From: Pseudomonadota bacterium
GTDB taxonomy: Bacteria; Pseudomonadota; Alphaproteobacteria; Reyranellales; Reyranellaceae
Length of the DNA stretch: 8,941 bases
NCBI GenBank assembly: GCA_023436825.1
Contig: JAEZHS010000101.1
Coordinates: 1-8,941 of the forward strand
Direction of reading: 5' to 3'
Below the pieces are notes generated by a model that worked only from the letters and a program-made list of their open reading frames with translations, ran no database searches and was not told where the DNA came from. Position 1 is the first letter of the stretch. Every line of letters begins with the position of its first letter. Positions 1-6,906 of the stretch are shown piece after piece. Position numbers and translations under genes: made by a program.

Positions 1-3
1 GCT

Positions 4-68
4 CATGAGCGCGCCGGGAGGCGCGCGGTCCGGAAGAGCATGAGCGGGCTTGGAGGCCCGCGGTCCGG
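4..68. repeat. Two tandem 30-bp hairpin repeats (REP-like) beyond the end of the leftward operon
   Basis: Two copies at 4-33 and 39-68 (period 35, 5-bp linker) each begin CATGAGC and end GGTCCGG, and differ at only four positions. Each folds into a 7-bp stem with a 4-base loop: arms GCGCGCC/GGCGCGC around GGGA in copy 1, and GCGGGCT/GGCCCGC around TGGA in copy 2. One C-G pair of copy 1 is a G-C pair in copy 2, so both bases changed and the pairing was kept. On the minus strand the array starts about six bases after the stop codon of the MmgE/PrpD gene, so it lies in that transcript's 3' end. It may protect or end the mRNA, but no U-tract follows the hairpins. More copies may lie to the left, since copy 1 is only three bases from the window edge. 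Confidence 0.8.
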
Positions 69-74
69 CAAAAA

Positions 75-1415
75 TCAACGCGGCACAGTCATCGCCGCCA
101 ACGTCGACACGTCGCCGCTCTTGTCGAGCGACCACACCGCGTCGATCAGCGGCCGGACATCGTGCTGCGGCCGCCAGCTCCTCGCTTCGTCCAGAAGCTT
201 CTGCTCGATCTCGGCGTCCTTCAGCGGATTGGCTGACGATCCGCGCGCCGCCTTGGTCGATGCGCTGTGCTTCTTGCCGTCGGACGTGAAGAAGTCGACC
301 TCGATCGCGATCGTCGAGATCGCGGGATCGGCCGCCACCTCGATCTTGCGACGCATCGCCTTGACAGCCGGATCGCCGACGCACGCATCGGTGAACTGCT
401 CCAGGCCCGCCTTGCCCAGCACCAGGGCGGCGGCCGTGGCGTGCTGCAGGCTCACCTGCGCTTCGCGGCCGGTCGCGACCTCGGGCCGGTCGGTGCGCTG
501 CAGCAGCAGCGGGTTGCCGCGCACGGCCACGCGTTCGACGACGGCATCGGGATTCTGCCTGCGCCAGTCGAGCGCGCAGTCGAGGAGGGGATGGATCACG
601 AAGCCCGCCGGGTAGGGTTTCAGCGAATTGTCCAAAACCTGCCAGGTCGCGCCGAGGCCTTCGAAGGCCTCCCAGTTGGGCGGCTCGCCCATGACGGCCA
701 GCCAGCCCTGCGCGCCGGCGATTGGCTCGGCCGGACCCGAGAAGCCCTTCTCCGCCAGCAGGGCGGAGAGCAGGCCGTTGCGCGCGGCATTGCCGACGCT
801 GATGCTCTTGGCCGGCCAGCCCAGGCATTCGCACAACCCGCCGGATTGGGTCGATGCGTTGCCCAGCGCCCACACGGTCTGGTCCGCGGCGAGGCCGAGC
901 AGCTTGGCCGCGCCGGCCGCCGAGGCGAACACGCCGTAGGTCGAGGTGATGTGCCAGCCCCTCGGGTAATGGCCGGGCGACACCGCGGCGCCGACCCGGC
1001 ATTCGATCTCGAAGCCCAGCACGAACGCCGTCAGCAGCTGCGGGCCGGTTACGCGCCGCAGCTCGGCCATCGCCAACAGGGCCGGCGCGAGCGGCGCGGT
1101 CGGGTGGACCACGGTCGCCAGATGCGTGTCGCAATAGTCGAAGACATTGGCGCCCGCGCCGTTCAGGAAGGCGGCATTGAGCACATCGATGCGCTCGCTG
1201 CGGCCGACGATCGTCGCCCGCTTGCCGCCGGAGAAATCGGCCAGTGTCTTGAGCGCCAGCTCGACCGGCTCGGTGCGGCAGCCGGCGATGGCCACGGCGA
1301 AGAAGTTCAGCAATGCACGCTTGGCCTCGTGGCGTGCCTGCTCGGGAATGTCCTCCCACCTGGTGTCGACGACGAAGCGGGCGAGGGATTGGGTGATGCC
1401 GGGTCTTGGGATCAT
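75..1415 (-). CDS. MmgE/PrpD family protein (2-methylcitrate dehydratase/cis-aconitate decarboxylase-like)
   Basis: 446 aa, the usual length for this family, whose members hydrate, dehydrate or decarboxylate small polycarboxylic acids in the cytoplasm (PrpD, cis-aconitate decarboxylase). An all-helical N-terminal half is followed by a smaller C-terminal lid domain. Visible family landmarks are DYCDTH (residues 93-98) followed by HP at 104-105, a Lys at 203 in AKSISVGNAARNG, and SLKPYPAG (264-271) with Lys266. These resemble the Asp/Thr/His/Lys active-site positions known for cis-aconitate decarboxylase. The usual DxDDTH-type motif has Cys95 here. The start is supported by AAGGAG four bases upstream (1420-1425). 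It is the last gene of a four-gene leftward operon, 30 bp after the acyl-CoA synthetase. That neighbour suggests the substrate could be a CoA-linked or free branched acid rather than methylcitrate; no prpB or prpC is present. The family call is firm, the substrate unknown. Confidence 0.9.
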   Translation of the reverse strand: MIPRPGITQSLARFVVDTRWEDIPEQARHEAKRALLNFFAVAIAGCRTEPVELALKTLADFSGGKRATIVGRSERIDVLNAAFLNGAGANVFDYCDTHLATVVHPTAPLAPALLAMAELRRVTGPQLLTAFVLGFEIECRVGAAVSPGHYPRGWHITSTYGVFASAAGAAKLLGLAADQTVWALGNASTQSGGLCECLGWPAKSISVGNAARNGLLSALLAEKGFSGPAEPIAGAQGWLAVMGEPPNWEAFEGLGATWQVLDNSLKPYPAGFVIHPLLDCALDWRRQNPDAVVERVAVRGNPLLLQRTDRPEVATGREAQVSLQHATAAALVLGKAGLEQFTDACVGDPAVKAMRRKIEVAADPAISTIAIEVDFFTSDGKKHSASTKAARGSSANPLKDAEIEQKLLDEARSWRPQHDVRPLIDAVWSLDKSGDVSTLAAMTVPR

Positions 1416-1445
1416 GATTCTCCTTCTTCTGAAGCGCGGACCTCC

Positions 1446-3137
1446 TTACAAAACGTCCTTCTCGTGAAACTCGATGCCGCGCGTGACGTCGGCGGCGCTG
1501 CCTTGGTACTCGACGCGGCGCAGCTGGTTGCGCCGGATCTTGCCGGAGATCGTCTTGGGCAGCTCCTTGACGAACTCCAGCCGGCGGATGCGCTTGAACG
1601 GCGCCAGCCGCTGGTGGGTGTATTCCAGGATCGACCGCGCGGTCTCCCGGGTCGGCGGCGTCCCCGCAGTCAGCAGGATGTAGGCCTTCGGGATGCTGAG
1701 CCGGATGTCGTCCGGCGTCGGCACGATGGCTGCTTCGGCCACCGCATCGTGCTCGATCAGCACGCTTTCCAGCTCGAACGGACTGATGCGGTAGTCCGAC
1801 GACTTGAAGACGTCGTCGGCGCGGCCCACGAAGGTGAGATAGCCGTCGGCGTCGAGGCTCGCGACGTCGCCGGTGCGATAGACCTTGTCGTTGGCGCCCG
1901 AGAGCCTGCCCTCGGAGTCGGCATAGCCCTGCATCAGGCCGGCCGGACGCTCCTCGTTGAGGTCGAGGCAGATCTCGCCCTCGTCGGTCGGCATGCCGTC
2001 GGGGTCGAGAACCAGCACGCGATAGCCCGGCATCGGCCGGCCCATCGCACCCGGCTTGACCGTCTGGCCGGGCGAGTTGGCGATCAGCGCCGTCGTCTCG
2101 GTCTGGCCGTAGCCGTCGCGGATGGTGAGGCCCCAGGCTTCCTGGACCTTGTTGATGACCTCCGGGTTCAGCGGCTCGCCGGCGCCGCAGACTTCGCGCA
2201 GGGAGACCTTCGCCGTGGCGAGATCCTCCTGGATCATCAGGCGCCACACGGTCGGCGGCGCGCAGAAGGTCGTGACCTTGCAGCGCTCGAGCACGCCCAG
2301 CAACGCCTTGGCGTTGAACGGCGCCTGGTTGACGATCAGGACCGTGACGCCGGCGTTCCACGGCGCGAAGAAGGTGCTCCAGGCGTGCTTGGCCCAGCCC
2401 GGCGAGGAGATGTTGAGATGCACGTCGCCGGGCTGCAGGCCGAGCCAGTACATCGTCGACAGCGCGCCCGCAGGGTAGCTGCGATGGCTGTGGCGAACCA
2501 GCTTTGGCTTGGCCGTCGTACCCGAGGTGAAATAGAGCAGCAGCGGATCGTCGGCGTCGGTCGTGCCGTCGGCCGCGAACACTGTCGGGCACTTGTAGGC
2601 ATCGCCGAGCGACTGCCAGCCGGCGATGGGTCTGGCGCTGATGTTGACGAAGGTCACACCATCACGAGGCAGGCCGGCGCACTTCGCGACTTGGTCCTCG
2701 TCGGTGACGATCATGCGCGCGCGGCCGCGTTCGACGCGGTCCAAAAGCTCCTCGGTGGTGAGGAGCGTCGTGGCCGGGATGACGACGACGCCGAGCTTCA
2801 TGGCTGCCAGCATGATTTCCCACAGCGGCGCCACGTTGTTCAGCACCAGCAGCAGATGATCGCCGCGCTTCAGGCCCTGCTGGCGCAGCCAGTTGGCGAC
2901 CTGGTTCGAGCGTTGCGACAGCTCGCCGAAGGTGAGCCTGGTTTCGCGTCCGCTCGCCACGTCGACGATCCAGAGGCCGCAACGGTCCCTGTTGGCCGCA
3001 TTGGCGAGCTCGGCATCGAACCAGTCGATCGCCCAGTTGAACGGCGCGGGGGCGGGCCAGCGGAAGCCCTCGACCGCTTGGGCGTAGTTGGTGCGGTTGG
3101 CCAGCAGGAAGTCGCGTGACTGGCGAAAAGTGGGCAT
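1446..3137 (-). CDS. AMP-forming acyl-CoA synthetase (acetyl/medium-chain acyl-CoA ligase-like)
   Basis: 563 aa, typical length for an ANL-superfamily ligase that activates a carboxylic acid with ATP and CoA through an acyl-adenylate. Core motifs are complete: the P-loop-like YFTSGTTAKPK (202-212), DGYGQTET (341-348), YRTGD (420-424), the hinge region GRADDVFKSSDYRISPFELE (438-457), and PKTISGKIRR (527-536) with the adenylation Lys533. The region around SSPGWAKHAWSTFFAPW (244-260) resembles medium-chain/benzoate-type ligases more than long-chain FadD, which is an inference by eye. The hinge has Asp448 where many homologues have Gly. The start is supported by GGAGG five bases upstream (3143-3147). 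It is third in the leftward operon, 25 bp after the small membrane protein and 30 bp before the MmgE/PrpD gene, so it probably supplies the CoA ester for that pathway. Acid specificity cannot be decided from sequence. Confidence 0.93.
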   Translation of the reverse strand: MPTFRQSRDFLLANRTNYAQAVEGFRWPAPAPFNWAIDWFDAELANAANRDRCGLWIVDVASGRETRLTFGELSQRSNQVANWLRQQGLKRGDHLLLVLNNVAPLWEIMLAAMKLGVVVIPATTLLTTEELLDRVERGRARMIVTDEDQVAKCAGLPRDGVTFVNISARPIAGWQSLGDAYKCPTVFAADGTTDADDPLLLYFTSGTTAKPKLVRHSHRSYPAGALSTMYWLGLQPGDVHLNISSPGWAKHAWSTFFAPWNAGVTVLIVNQAPFNAKALLGVLERCKVTTFCAPPTVWRLMIQEDLATAKVSLREVCGAGEPLNPEVINKVQEAWGLTIRDGYGQTETTALIANSPGQTVKPGAMGRPMPGYRVLVLDPDGMPTDEGEICLDLNEERPAGLMQGYADSEGRLSGANDKVYRTGDVASLDADGYLTFVGRADDVFKSSDYRISPFELESVLIEHDAVAEAAIVPTPDDIRLSIPKAYILLTAGTPPTRETARSILEYTHQRLAPFKRIRRLEFVKELPKTISGKIRRNQLRRVEYQGSAADVTRGIEFHEKDVL

Positions 3138-3162
3138 GTGTTCCTCCGTACTCCTGTTCCTG

Positions 3163-3651
3163 TCACTCGCGGACCGGGCTTCCTTCGAGCTTGAGCGGTG
3201 CGTCGGTCGCCGGGCGCGTCGGCTCGTCGATCCTGAGGCAGCCGGCGGTCAGGCCATCGCCGGGCGCCTTCTCGACGGGCGCGATGAACAGCGCGGTCAG
3301 CTTCATGTCGCCGGCGAGCATGCGGGCCTCGCTCAGCCAGCGCGTGGCGCGGATCGAATTGCCGCCCTTGTCGAGCAGCAGCCAGCCGCAGATGGTGGGA
3401 CGCTCGCCGGAATTGTCGATGCGGACCCAGGCGGTGTCGTTGCCGGTGAAGGAGCCCGCGTTGGAGATGACGCGCCATTCGAACGGCACGGCGCGATAGA
3501 GCTTGGCGTCGTCCGCCGACACGTCGACGCCACCGACATAGTCGGCCTTGGCGAGCGACGGATCGCGCAGCCAGCCCATGTGGACGGCGAGGCCGAACAG
3601 CAGCAGGGCCGCGCCCGCCAAAAGGATCGCCCAGCGCGGGATCGAGAGCAT
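3163..3651 (-). CDS. Small membrane-anchored protein of unknown function
   Basis: 162 aa, not recognised. Residues 1-6 are short and polar with one Arg. Residues 7-24 form a single hydrophobic segment (AILLAGAALLLFGLAVHM), which suggests a signal-anchor with the remaining ~135 residues in the periplasm. The soluble part has a strand-rich look (FEWRVISNAGSF, DTAWVRIDNSG, GWLLLDKGGNSI). Its two cysteines, Cys88 and Cys138, could form a disulfide. No lipobox is visible. The start codon lies one base past the SDR stop codon, with no strong Shine-Dalgarno, so translation is probably coupled to the SDR. It sits between the SDR and the acyl-CoA synthetase. An extracytoplasmic protein is an odd partner for cytoplasmic enzymes; it might sense or bind the pathway substrate, but that is speculation. 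Codon use matches its neighbours, so it is probably a real gene. Confidence 0.75.
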   Translation of the reverse strand: MLSIPRWAILLAGAALLLFGLAVHMGWLRDPSLAKADYVGGVDVSADDAKLYRAVPFEWRVISNAGSFTGNDTAWVRIDNSGERPTICGWLLLDKGGNSIRATRWLSEARMLAGDMKLTALFIAPVEKAPGDGLTAGCLRIDEPTRPATDAPLKLEGSPVRE

Positions 3652-3652
3652 G

Positions 3653-4417
3653 TCAGGCCAGGATGACGGTCATGCCGCCGTCGACCACCAGCGTATGGCC
3701 GCTCATGTAGGCGCCGGCGTCGGAAGCCAGCAGCAGCAGAGGACCGCGCAGGTCCTCGGGCTCGCCCCAGCGGTGCAGCGCGGTGCGCTGTTCGAGCATG
3801 GCGTTGAAGGCCTTGTTCTGCTGCAACGGGACATTGAGCTCGGTGCGGATGTAGCCGGGCGCGATGGCGTTGCAGGTGACGTGCGGTCCGTACTCGGCCG
3901 CCAGGTTCTTGGTGAGCCCGATCAGGCCGTGCTTGGCCGCCACGTATCCGGCCACGGTGGCGCGGCCTAGAATGCCCATGATCGAGGAGATGTTGACGAT
4001 GCGGCCGTACTTGCGCGCCAGCATGTGGCGGCCGACCTCGCGCGCCAGCATGAACTGGGAGACGAGATCGGTCTCGATCGCGGAGCGGAAGGTGTCGGTC
4101 GAAGTATCGACGATCGCCTCGCGGTAGATGATGCCGGCATTGTTGACCAGCGCGTCGATGCGGCGGTGCCGGGCGATGATGTCGGCGACCTGCTCGCGGA
4201 CGGCCGCTTCATCGGTGATGTCGAGCGGGGTCACCTCGGCCTTGCCGCCTTTGCGCTTGATGGCGCGCGCCGTCACCTCCAGCTCTTTCACCGTGCGGCC
4301 GGCGCACAGCACCGTGGCGCCGGCGGCCCCCAGGGTCAGCGCCATGTCTCGGCCCAGCCCGCGTGACGCCCCGGTCAGCAGCACCACACGGTTCTTCATC
4401 GAAAAAAGGTCGGCCAT
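3653..4417 (-). CDS. SDR family NAD(P)-dependent oxidoreductase (gluconate 5-dehydrogenase-like)
   Basis: 254 aa, classical SDR length, a cytoplasmic Rossmann enzyme that interconverts hydroxyl and keto groups. Cofactor motif TGASRGLG (15-22), NNAG (92-95), catalytic Ser145 in NISS, and YxxxK at Tyr158/Lys162 are all present, and DGG near the C-terminus is normal. RTALHRWGEPEDL (211-223) and NAIAPGY resemble the gluconate 5-dehydrogenase branch. One feature is odd: the fourth catalytic-tetrad residue, usually Asn in a V/T-N-L context, is Asp117 here (GAT codon at 4067-4069). The frame is open well upstream, but MADLFSMKNR is the typical SDR N-terminus, so the start at 4417 was chosen. The Shine-Dalgarno there is weak, and Met7 is a less likely alternative. 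First gene of the leftward operon, diverging from the second SDR across 81 bp. Substrate unknown; a hydroxyacyl intermediate would fit the operon. Confidence 0.9.
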   Translation of the reverse strand: MADLFSMKNRVVLLTGASRGLGRDMALTLGAAGATVLCAGRTVKELEVTARAIKRKGGKAEVTPLDITDEAAVREQVADIIARHRRIDALVNNAGIIYREAIVDTSTDTFRSAIETDLVSQFMLAREVGRHMLARKYGRIVNISSIMGILGRATVAGYVAAKHGLIGLTKNLAAEYGPHVTCNAIAPGYIRTELNVPLQQNKAFNAMLEQRTALHRWGEPEDLRGPLLLLASDAGAYMSGHTLVVDGGMTVILA

Positions 4418-4440
4418 GCCCAGTCTGTGTCCCGCCTGTT

Positions 4441-4470
4441 TTGCCTTAGGAGGCAATCCTAGCCTATGAA
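4441..4470 (+). promoter_or_regulatory. Candidate promoter and operator in the divergent SDR-SDR region
   Basis: The 81 bp between the divergent starts hold TTGCCT (4441-4446) and TATGAA (4465-4470) separated by 18 bp, a fair sigma70-like pair for the rightward genes. It would start a transcript about 20 bases before the 4499 start codon. Two overlapping inverted repeats sit on it: TTGCCT-TAGG-AGGCAA (4441-4456) and TAGGA-GGCAA-TCCTA (4447-4461). This layout suits a dimeric repressor that blocks the promoter and may control both directions. No good -10 element was found for the leftward operon. All of this is inference from pattern. Confidence 0.45.
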
Positions 4471-4488
4471 AGGCGGCAGGAGATATCC

Positions 4489-4494
4489 GGAGGG
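4489..4494 (+). promoter_or_regulatory. Ribosome binding site that fixes the start of the second SDR
   Basis: GGAGGG lies four bases before the ATG at 4499. An in-frame ATG at 4466 would add 11 residues (MKGGRRYPEGH) unlike an SDR N-terminus and would sit inside the candidate -10 box, so 4499 is the better start. Confidence 0.75.
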
Positions 4495-4498
4495 ACAC

Positions 4499-5299
4499 AT
4501 GGCGAAATCGGGCAAGGTGGCGATCGTGACGGGCTCGGCGACGGGGCTGGGCGCCTCGTGTGCCCTGGACCTGGCGGAGCGCGGCTGGAACGTCGCCATC
4601 AACTACACCAAGAGCAAGAAGGAAGCCGACGAGACCTACGAGGCGGTCAAGGCCAAGGGTGTCGAGGCGATCCTGGTGCAGGCCGACATGGGCCAGGACG
4701 CCGATTGCAAGAAGCTCGCGGGCGAGACCCTGAAGAAGTGGGGCCGCATCGACGGCCTGGTGAACAACGCCGGCACCACCAAGTTCCAGAACCAGGGCGA
4801 CCTCGACGGCGTGAGCCCCGAGGACTTCGACCGCATCCTGCGCGTCAACGTCACCGGCCCCTACATGATGAGCCGCGCCGTGTTCCCGATCATGAAGAAG
4901 CAGTGGGAGGAGAAGCAGGAGCGCGGGTCGATCGTGAACATCTCCTCGATCGCGGGCGTGATGGGCGTCGGCAGCTCGATCCCCTATGCCTGCTCGAAGG
5001 GGGCGCTCAACACCCTCACCCTGACGCTGGCGCGCTGGTTCTCGCCGGCGGTGCGCGTCAACACTGTGTGCCCGGGCTTCATCCAGACGCGCTGGCTGCT
5101 GGGCGGCATGGGCGAGGAGAACTACAACAAGCTGAAGCAGAGCCAGGAGCAGACCGCGCCGCTGCGCCAAGCCGGCACGCCCGAGCAAATGGCCGAGGCG
5201 GTGATGTTCTTCCTGACCAGCGCCTCCAACATCACCGGCGAATTCCTGATCGTCGATGCCGGGATCCACCTCGCCAGCCTGCCGATGAAGGCGCGGTAG
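4499..5299 (+). CDS. SDR family oxidoreductase (3-oxoacyl-ACP reductase-like)
   Basis: 266 aa, a classical SDR predicted to use NAD(P)H in the cytoplasm. It has the glycine-rich cofactor loop TGSATGLG (11-18), NNAG (89-92) and the full catalytic tetrad Asn117 (RVNVTG), Ser150 (NISS) and Tyr163/Lys167 (YACSK). The C-terminal GEFLIVDAG region is normal for the family. A charged stretch MKKQWEEKQERGS (132-144) before the catalytic Ser strand is slightly longer than usual, as in FabG-like SDRs that tolerate an insertion there. It is preceded by a strong Shine-Dalgarno and a candidate promoter and is followed after 5 bp by the flavoprotein gene, so the two are almost certainly co-transcribed. It is only distantly similar to the leftward SDR (different loops and C-terminus), so the pair is not a recent duplication. 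Substrate unknown. Confidence 0.92.
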   Translation: MAKSGKVAIVTGSATGLGASCALDLAERGWNVAINYTKSKKEADETYEAVKAKGVEAILVQADMGQDADCKKLAGETLKKWGRIDGLVNNAGTTKFQNQGDLDGVSPEDFDRILRVNVTGPYMMSRAVFPIMKKQWEEKQERGSIVNISSIAGVMGVGSSIPYACSKGALNTLTLTLARWFSPAVRVNTVCPGFIQTRWLLGGMGEENYNKLKQSQEQTAPLRQAGTPEQMAEAVMFFLTSASNITGEFLIVDAGIHLASLPMKAR

Positions 5300-5304
5300 C
5301 GGAC

Positions 5305-6282
5305 ATGAAGACCAAGATCACCGAGCTGTTCGGCATCGAGCACCCGATCATCCAGGGCGGCATGCACTTCGTGGGCTTCGCCGAGCTTGCCGCGGCCGTG
5401 TCGAACGCCGGCGGACTCGGCATCATCACCGGGCTGACCCAGGGCAATCCCGGGAACCTCGCCAAGGAAATCCGCCGCTGTCGCGAGATGACCGACAAGC
5501 CCTTCGGCGTGAACCTGACCTTCCTGCCGTCGGTCACGCCGCCCGACTACCCTGGCTACATCAAGTCGATCGTCGAAGGCGGCGTGAAGATCGTCGAGAC
5601 GGCGGGCAACAACCCGCAGAAGTGGCTGCCGGCCCTCAAGGAGGCGGGCATCAGGGTGATCCATAAATGCACCTCGGTGCGCCATTCGCTGAAGGCCGAA
5701 TCGATCGGCTGCGACGCGGTGAGTGTCGACGGCTTCGAATGCGGCGGCCATCCCGGCGAGGACGACGTGCCGAACTTCATCCTGCTGCCGCGCGCCGCCG
5801 AGGAACTGAAGATCCCCTTCGTCGCCTCGGGCGGCATGGCCGACGGCCGGTCGCTGGTCGCCGCGCTGTCGCTCGGCGCCGACGGCATGAACATGGGCAC
5901 GCGCTTCATGGCGACCAAGGAAGCGCCGATCCACGAGCACGTAAAGCAGGCGCTGGTGGCGGCGAGCGAGCTCGACACCCGGCTTGTCATGCGGCCCCTG
6001 CGCAACACCGAGCGCGTGCTGAAGAATGCCGCCGTCGATCGCCTCTTGGAGAAGGAGAAGGCGCTGGGTTCCAAGATCAAGTTCGAGGACATCCTGCCCG
6101 AGGTCGCGGGCGTCTACCCGCGAATCATGAAACAGGGCGAGATGGATGCCGGCGCCTGGTCGTGCGGCATGGTCGTCGGGCTGATCCGCGACGTGCCGAC
6201 GGTCAAGGAGCTGATCGACCGCACCATGCGCGAGGCCGAGACCATCATCAATCAGCGCCTGTCGCGGCTGGCGGCGGCGTGA
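5305..6282 (+). CDS. Nitronate monooxygenase / 2-nitropropane dioxygenase-like FMN protein
   Basis: 325 aa, the normal length for this TIM-barrel FMN family, which includes nitronate monooxygenases, NADH:quinone reductases of the PA1024 type and the enoyl-ACP reductase FabK. Visible motifs in order: HPIIQGGM (13-20) at the first strand, SNAGGLGIIT (33-42), GVNLT (68-72), GFECGGHPGED (143-153) with the His usually placed next to the flavin, ASGGMADG (174-181) and MGTRF (197-201) for FMN phosphate binding. The sequence alone does not separate nitronate oxidation from the reductase activities. The start is five bases after the SDR stop with a weak Shine-Dalgarno, consistent with translational coupling. 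It ends the rightward pair; no clear intrinsic terminator was found after it. The acid-degradation context makes an enoyl or quinone reductase role as plausible as nitronate detoxification. Confidence 0.9.
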   Translation: MKTKITELFGIEHPIIQGGMHFVGFAELAAAVSNAGGLGIITGLTQGNPGNLAKEIRRCREMTDKPFGVNLTFLPSVTPPDYPGYIKSIVEGGVKIVETAGNNPQKWLPALKEAGIRVIHKCTSVRHSLKAESIGCDAVSVDGFECGGHPGEDDVPNFILLPRAAEELKIPFVASGGMADGRSLVAALSLGADGMNMGTRFMATKEAPIHEHVKQALVAASELDTRLVMRPLRNTERVLKNAAVDRLLEKEKALGSKIKFEDILPEVAGVYPRIMKQGEMDAGAWSCGMVVGLIRDVPTVKELIDRTMREAETIINQRLSRLAAA

Positions 6283-6906
6283 GCCTCAGACAGCGACGGG
6301 CGGCCACGCCGAGGAAGGGGCGCTAGCGGGGAGGCGGCCTGGTCCAGCGCGCCGACCTCGAGCACCATCAGCTCCCTCACTACAGCGCTATCAAACGGCG
6401 CTCGCTCGCGGCCTTGTTTGTGCCAGCGACACCAACTCCGGGGACGCGACTCGCGGACACTCAACTGTCTTCTTTGCAGGGAACCGAATATCGAGGGGTT
6501 AAGACACGATGCGTGCCAGAGTCAAAATCTGATTCAAGGAAGGATCTTGCTGGGCAAGAGCATCACGGAGTCGGCCAGTGGCGAAACCGCAGTACAAGCG
6601 GGCGGCATCGCTGAATGTCCGCAACCACATCGACTCACTTTTCATGCGAGAAGTGAGCCACAACTATATCACTTTTCCATCACTTCTCTTGGCGGTCGGC
6701 GATTGATAGGGCTGGATCTGCGACGCAGGAAATGACTTCCCGAGTGTCGCAACATCGAGGGCCATCTATCATGACGCGGTGACGAGGCGACAAACGCCGA
6801 TGCCATCGCGACCGTAGAACCTGCCACGCAAAGGTCTGCCATCGAAGATTGGGCGGCCAGCGCGGCATGGCATGGCCGAATCCCAAAACAAGGGGACTTA
6901 TATCTA
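6283..6906. other. 624-bp stretch with no convincing gene; lower GC in its middle
   Basis: No reading frame here looks like a protein. The longest, about 105 codons at 6418-6735 (+), is rich in Arg, Gln, His and Cys, with no domain. By hand count, G+C is 28 of 60 at 6481-6540 and 29 of 60 at 6661-6720, against 38 of 60 at 5881-5940 in the flavoprotein gene. The region contains the TCACTTYTC cluster near 6635-6688 and must hold the promoter of the RTX gene, which I could not place. CGCTAGCG near 6320 is only a short palindrome. The lower GC suggests different ancestry or decayed DNA at the junction between the catabolic block and the RTX gene. Confidence 0.6.
6634..6688 (+). promoter_or_regulatory. 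Cluster of four TCACTTYTC motifs, two forming a 10-bp hairpin
   Basis: The 9-mer occurs as TCACTTTTC at 6635-6643 and 6669-6677, as TCACTTCTC at 6680-6688, and inverted (GAGAAGTGA) at 6648-6656. The first and inverted copies make a hairpin with arms CTCACTTTTC and GAGAAGTGAG (one G-T pair) around ATGC at 6634-6657. The last two direct copies are 11 bp apart, about one helical turn. This resembles an operator bound cooperatively by a dimeric regulator. It lies about 220 bp upstream of the RTX start, the nearest gene it could control. No known regulator is recognised. Confidence 0.45.

Noticed and set aside
267..3119. A 950-codon open frame on the plus strand.
   Set aside because: It is antisense to the MmgE/PrpD and acyl-CoA synthetase genes. 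Its protein is Arg/Asp/Gly/Ala-rich with no domain, as expected where GC-rich third positions of the true genes remove stops from the opposite strand.
4418..5269. N-terminal extension of the leftward SDR to a 538-aa protein.
   Set aside because: The extra 284 residues are antisense to the second SDR and low in complexity (LLALLQLVVVLL, HAVEVALVLEL). The SDR N-terminus begins naturally at MADLFSMKNR.
4558..5304. N-terminal extension of the flavoprotein to 574 aa.
   Set aside because: This part is an out-of-frame reading of the second SDR. The family N-terminus starts at MKTKITELFG (5305).
6318..6330. CGCTAGCG palindrome after the flavoprotein gene as a terminator.
   Set aside because: The palindrome is only 8 bp with no loop and no following T-run.
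6418..6735. A 105-codon frame in the gap before the RTX gene.
   Set aside because: No ribosome binding site of note, no domain, and a composition unlike the neighbouring proteins.
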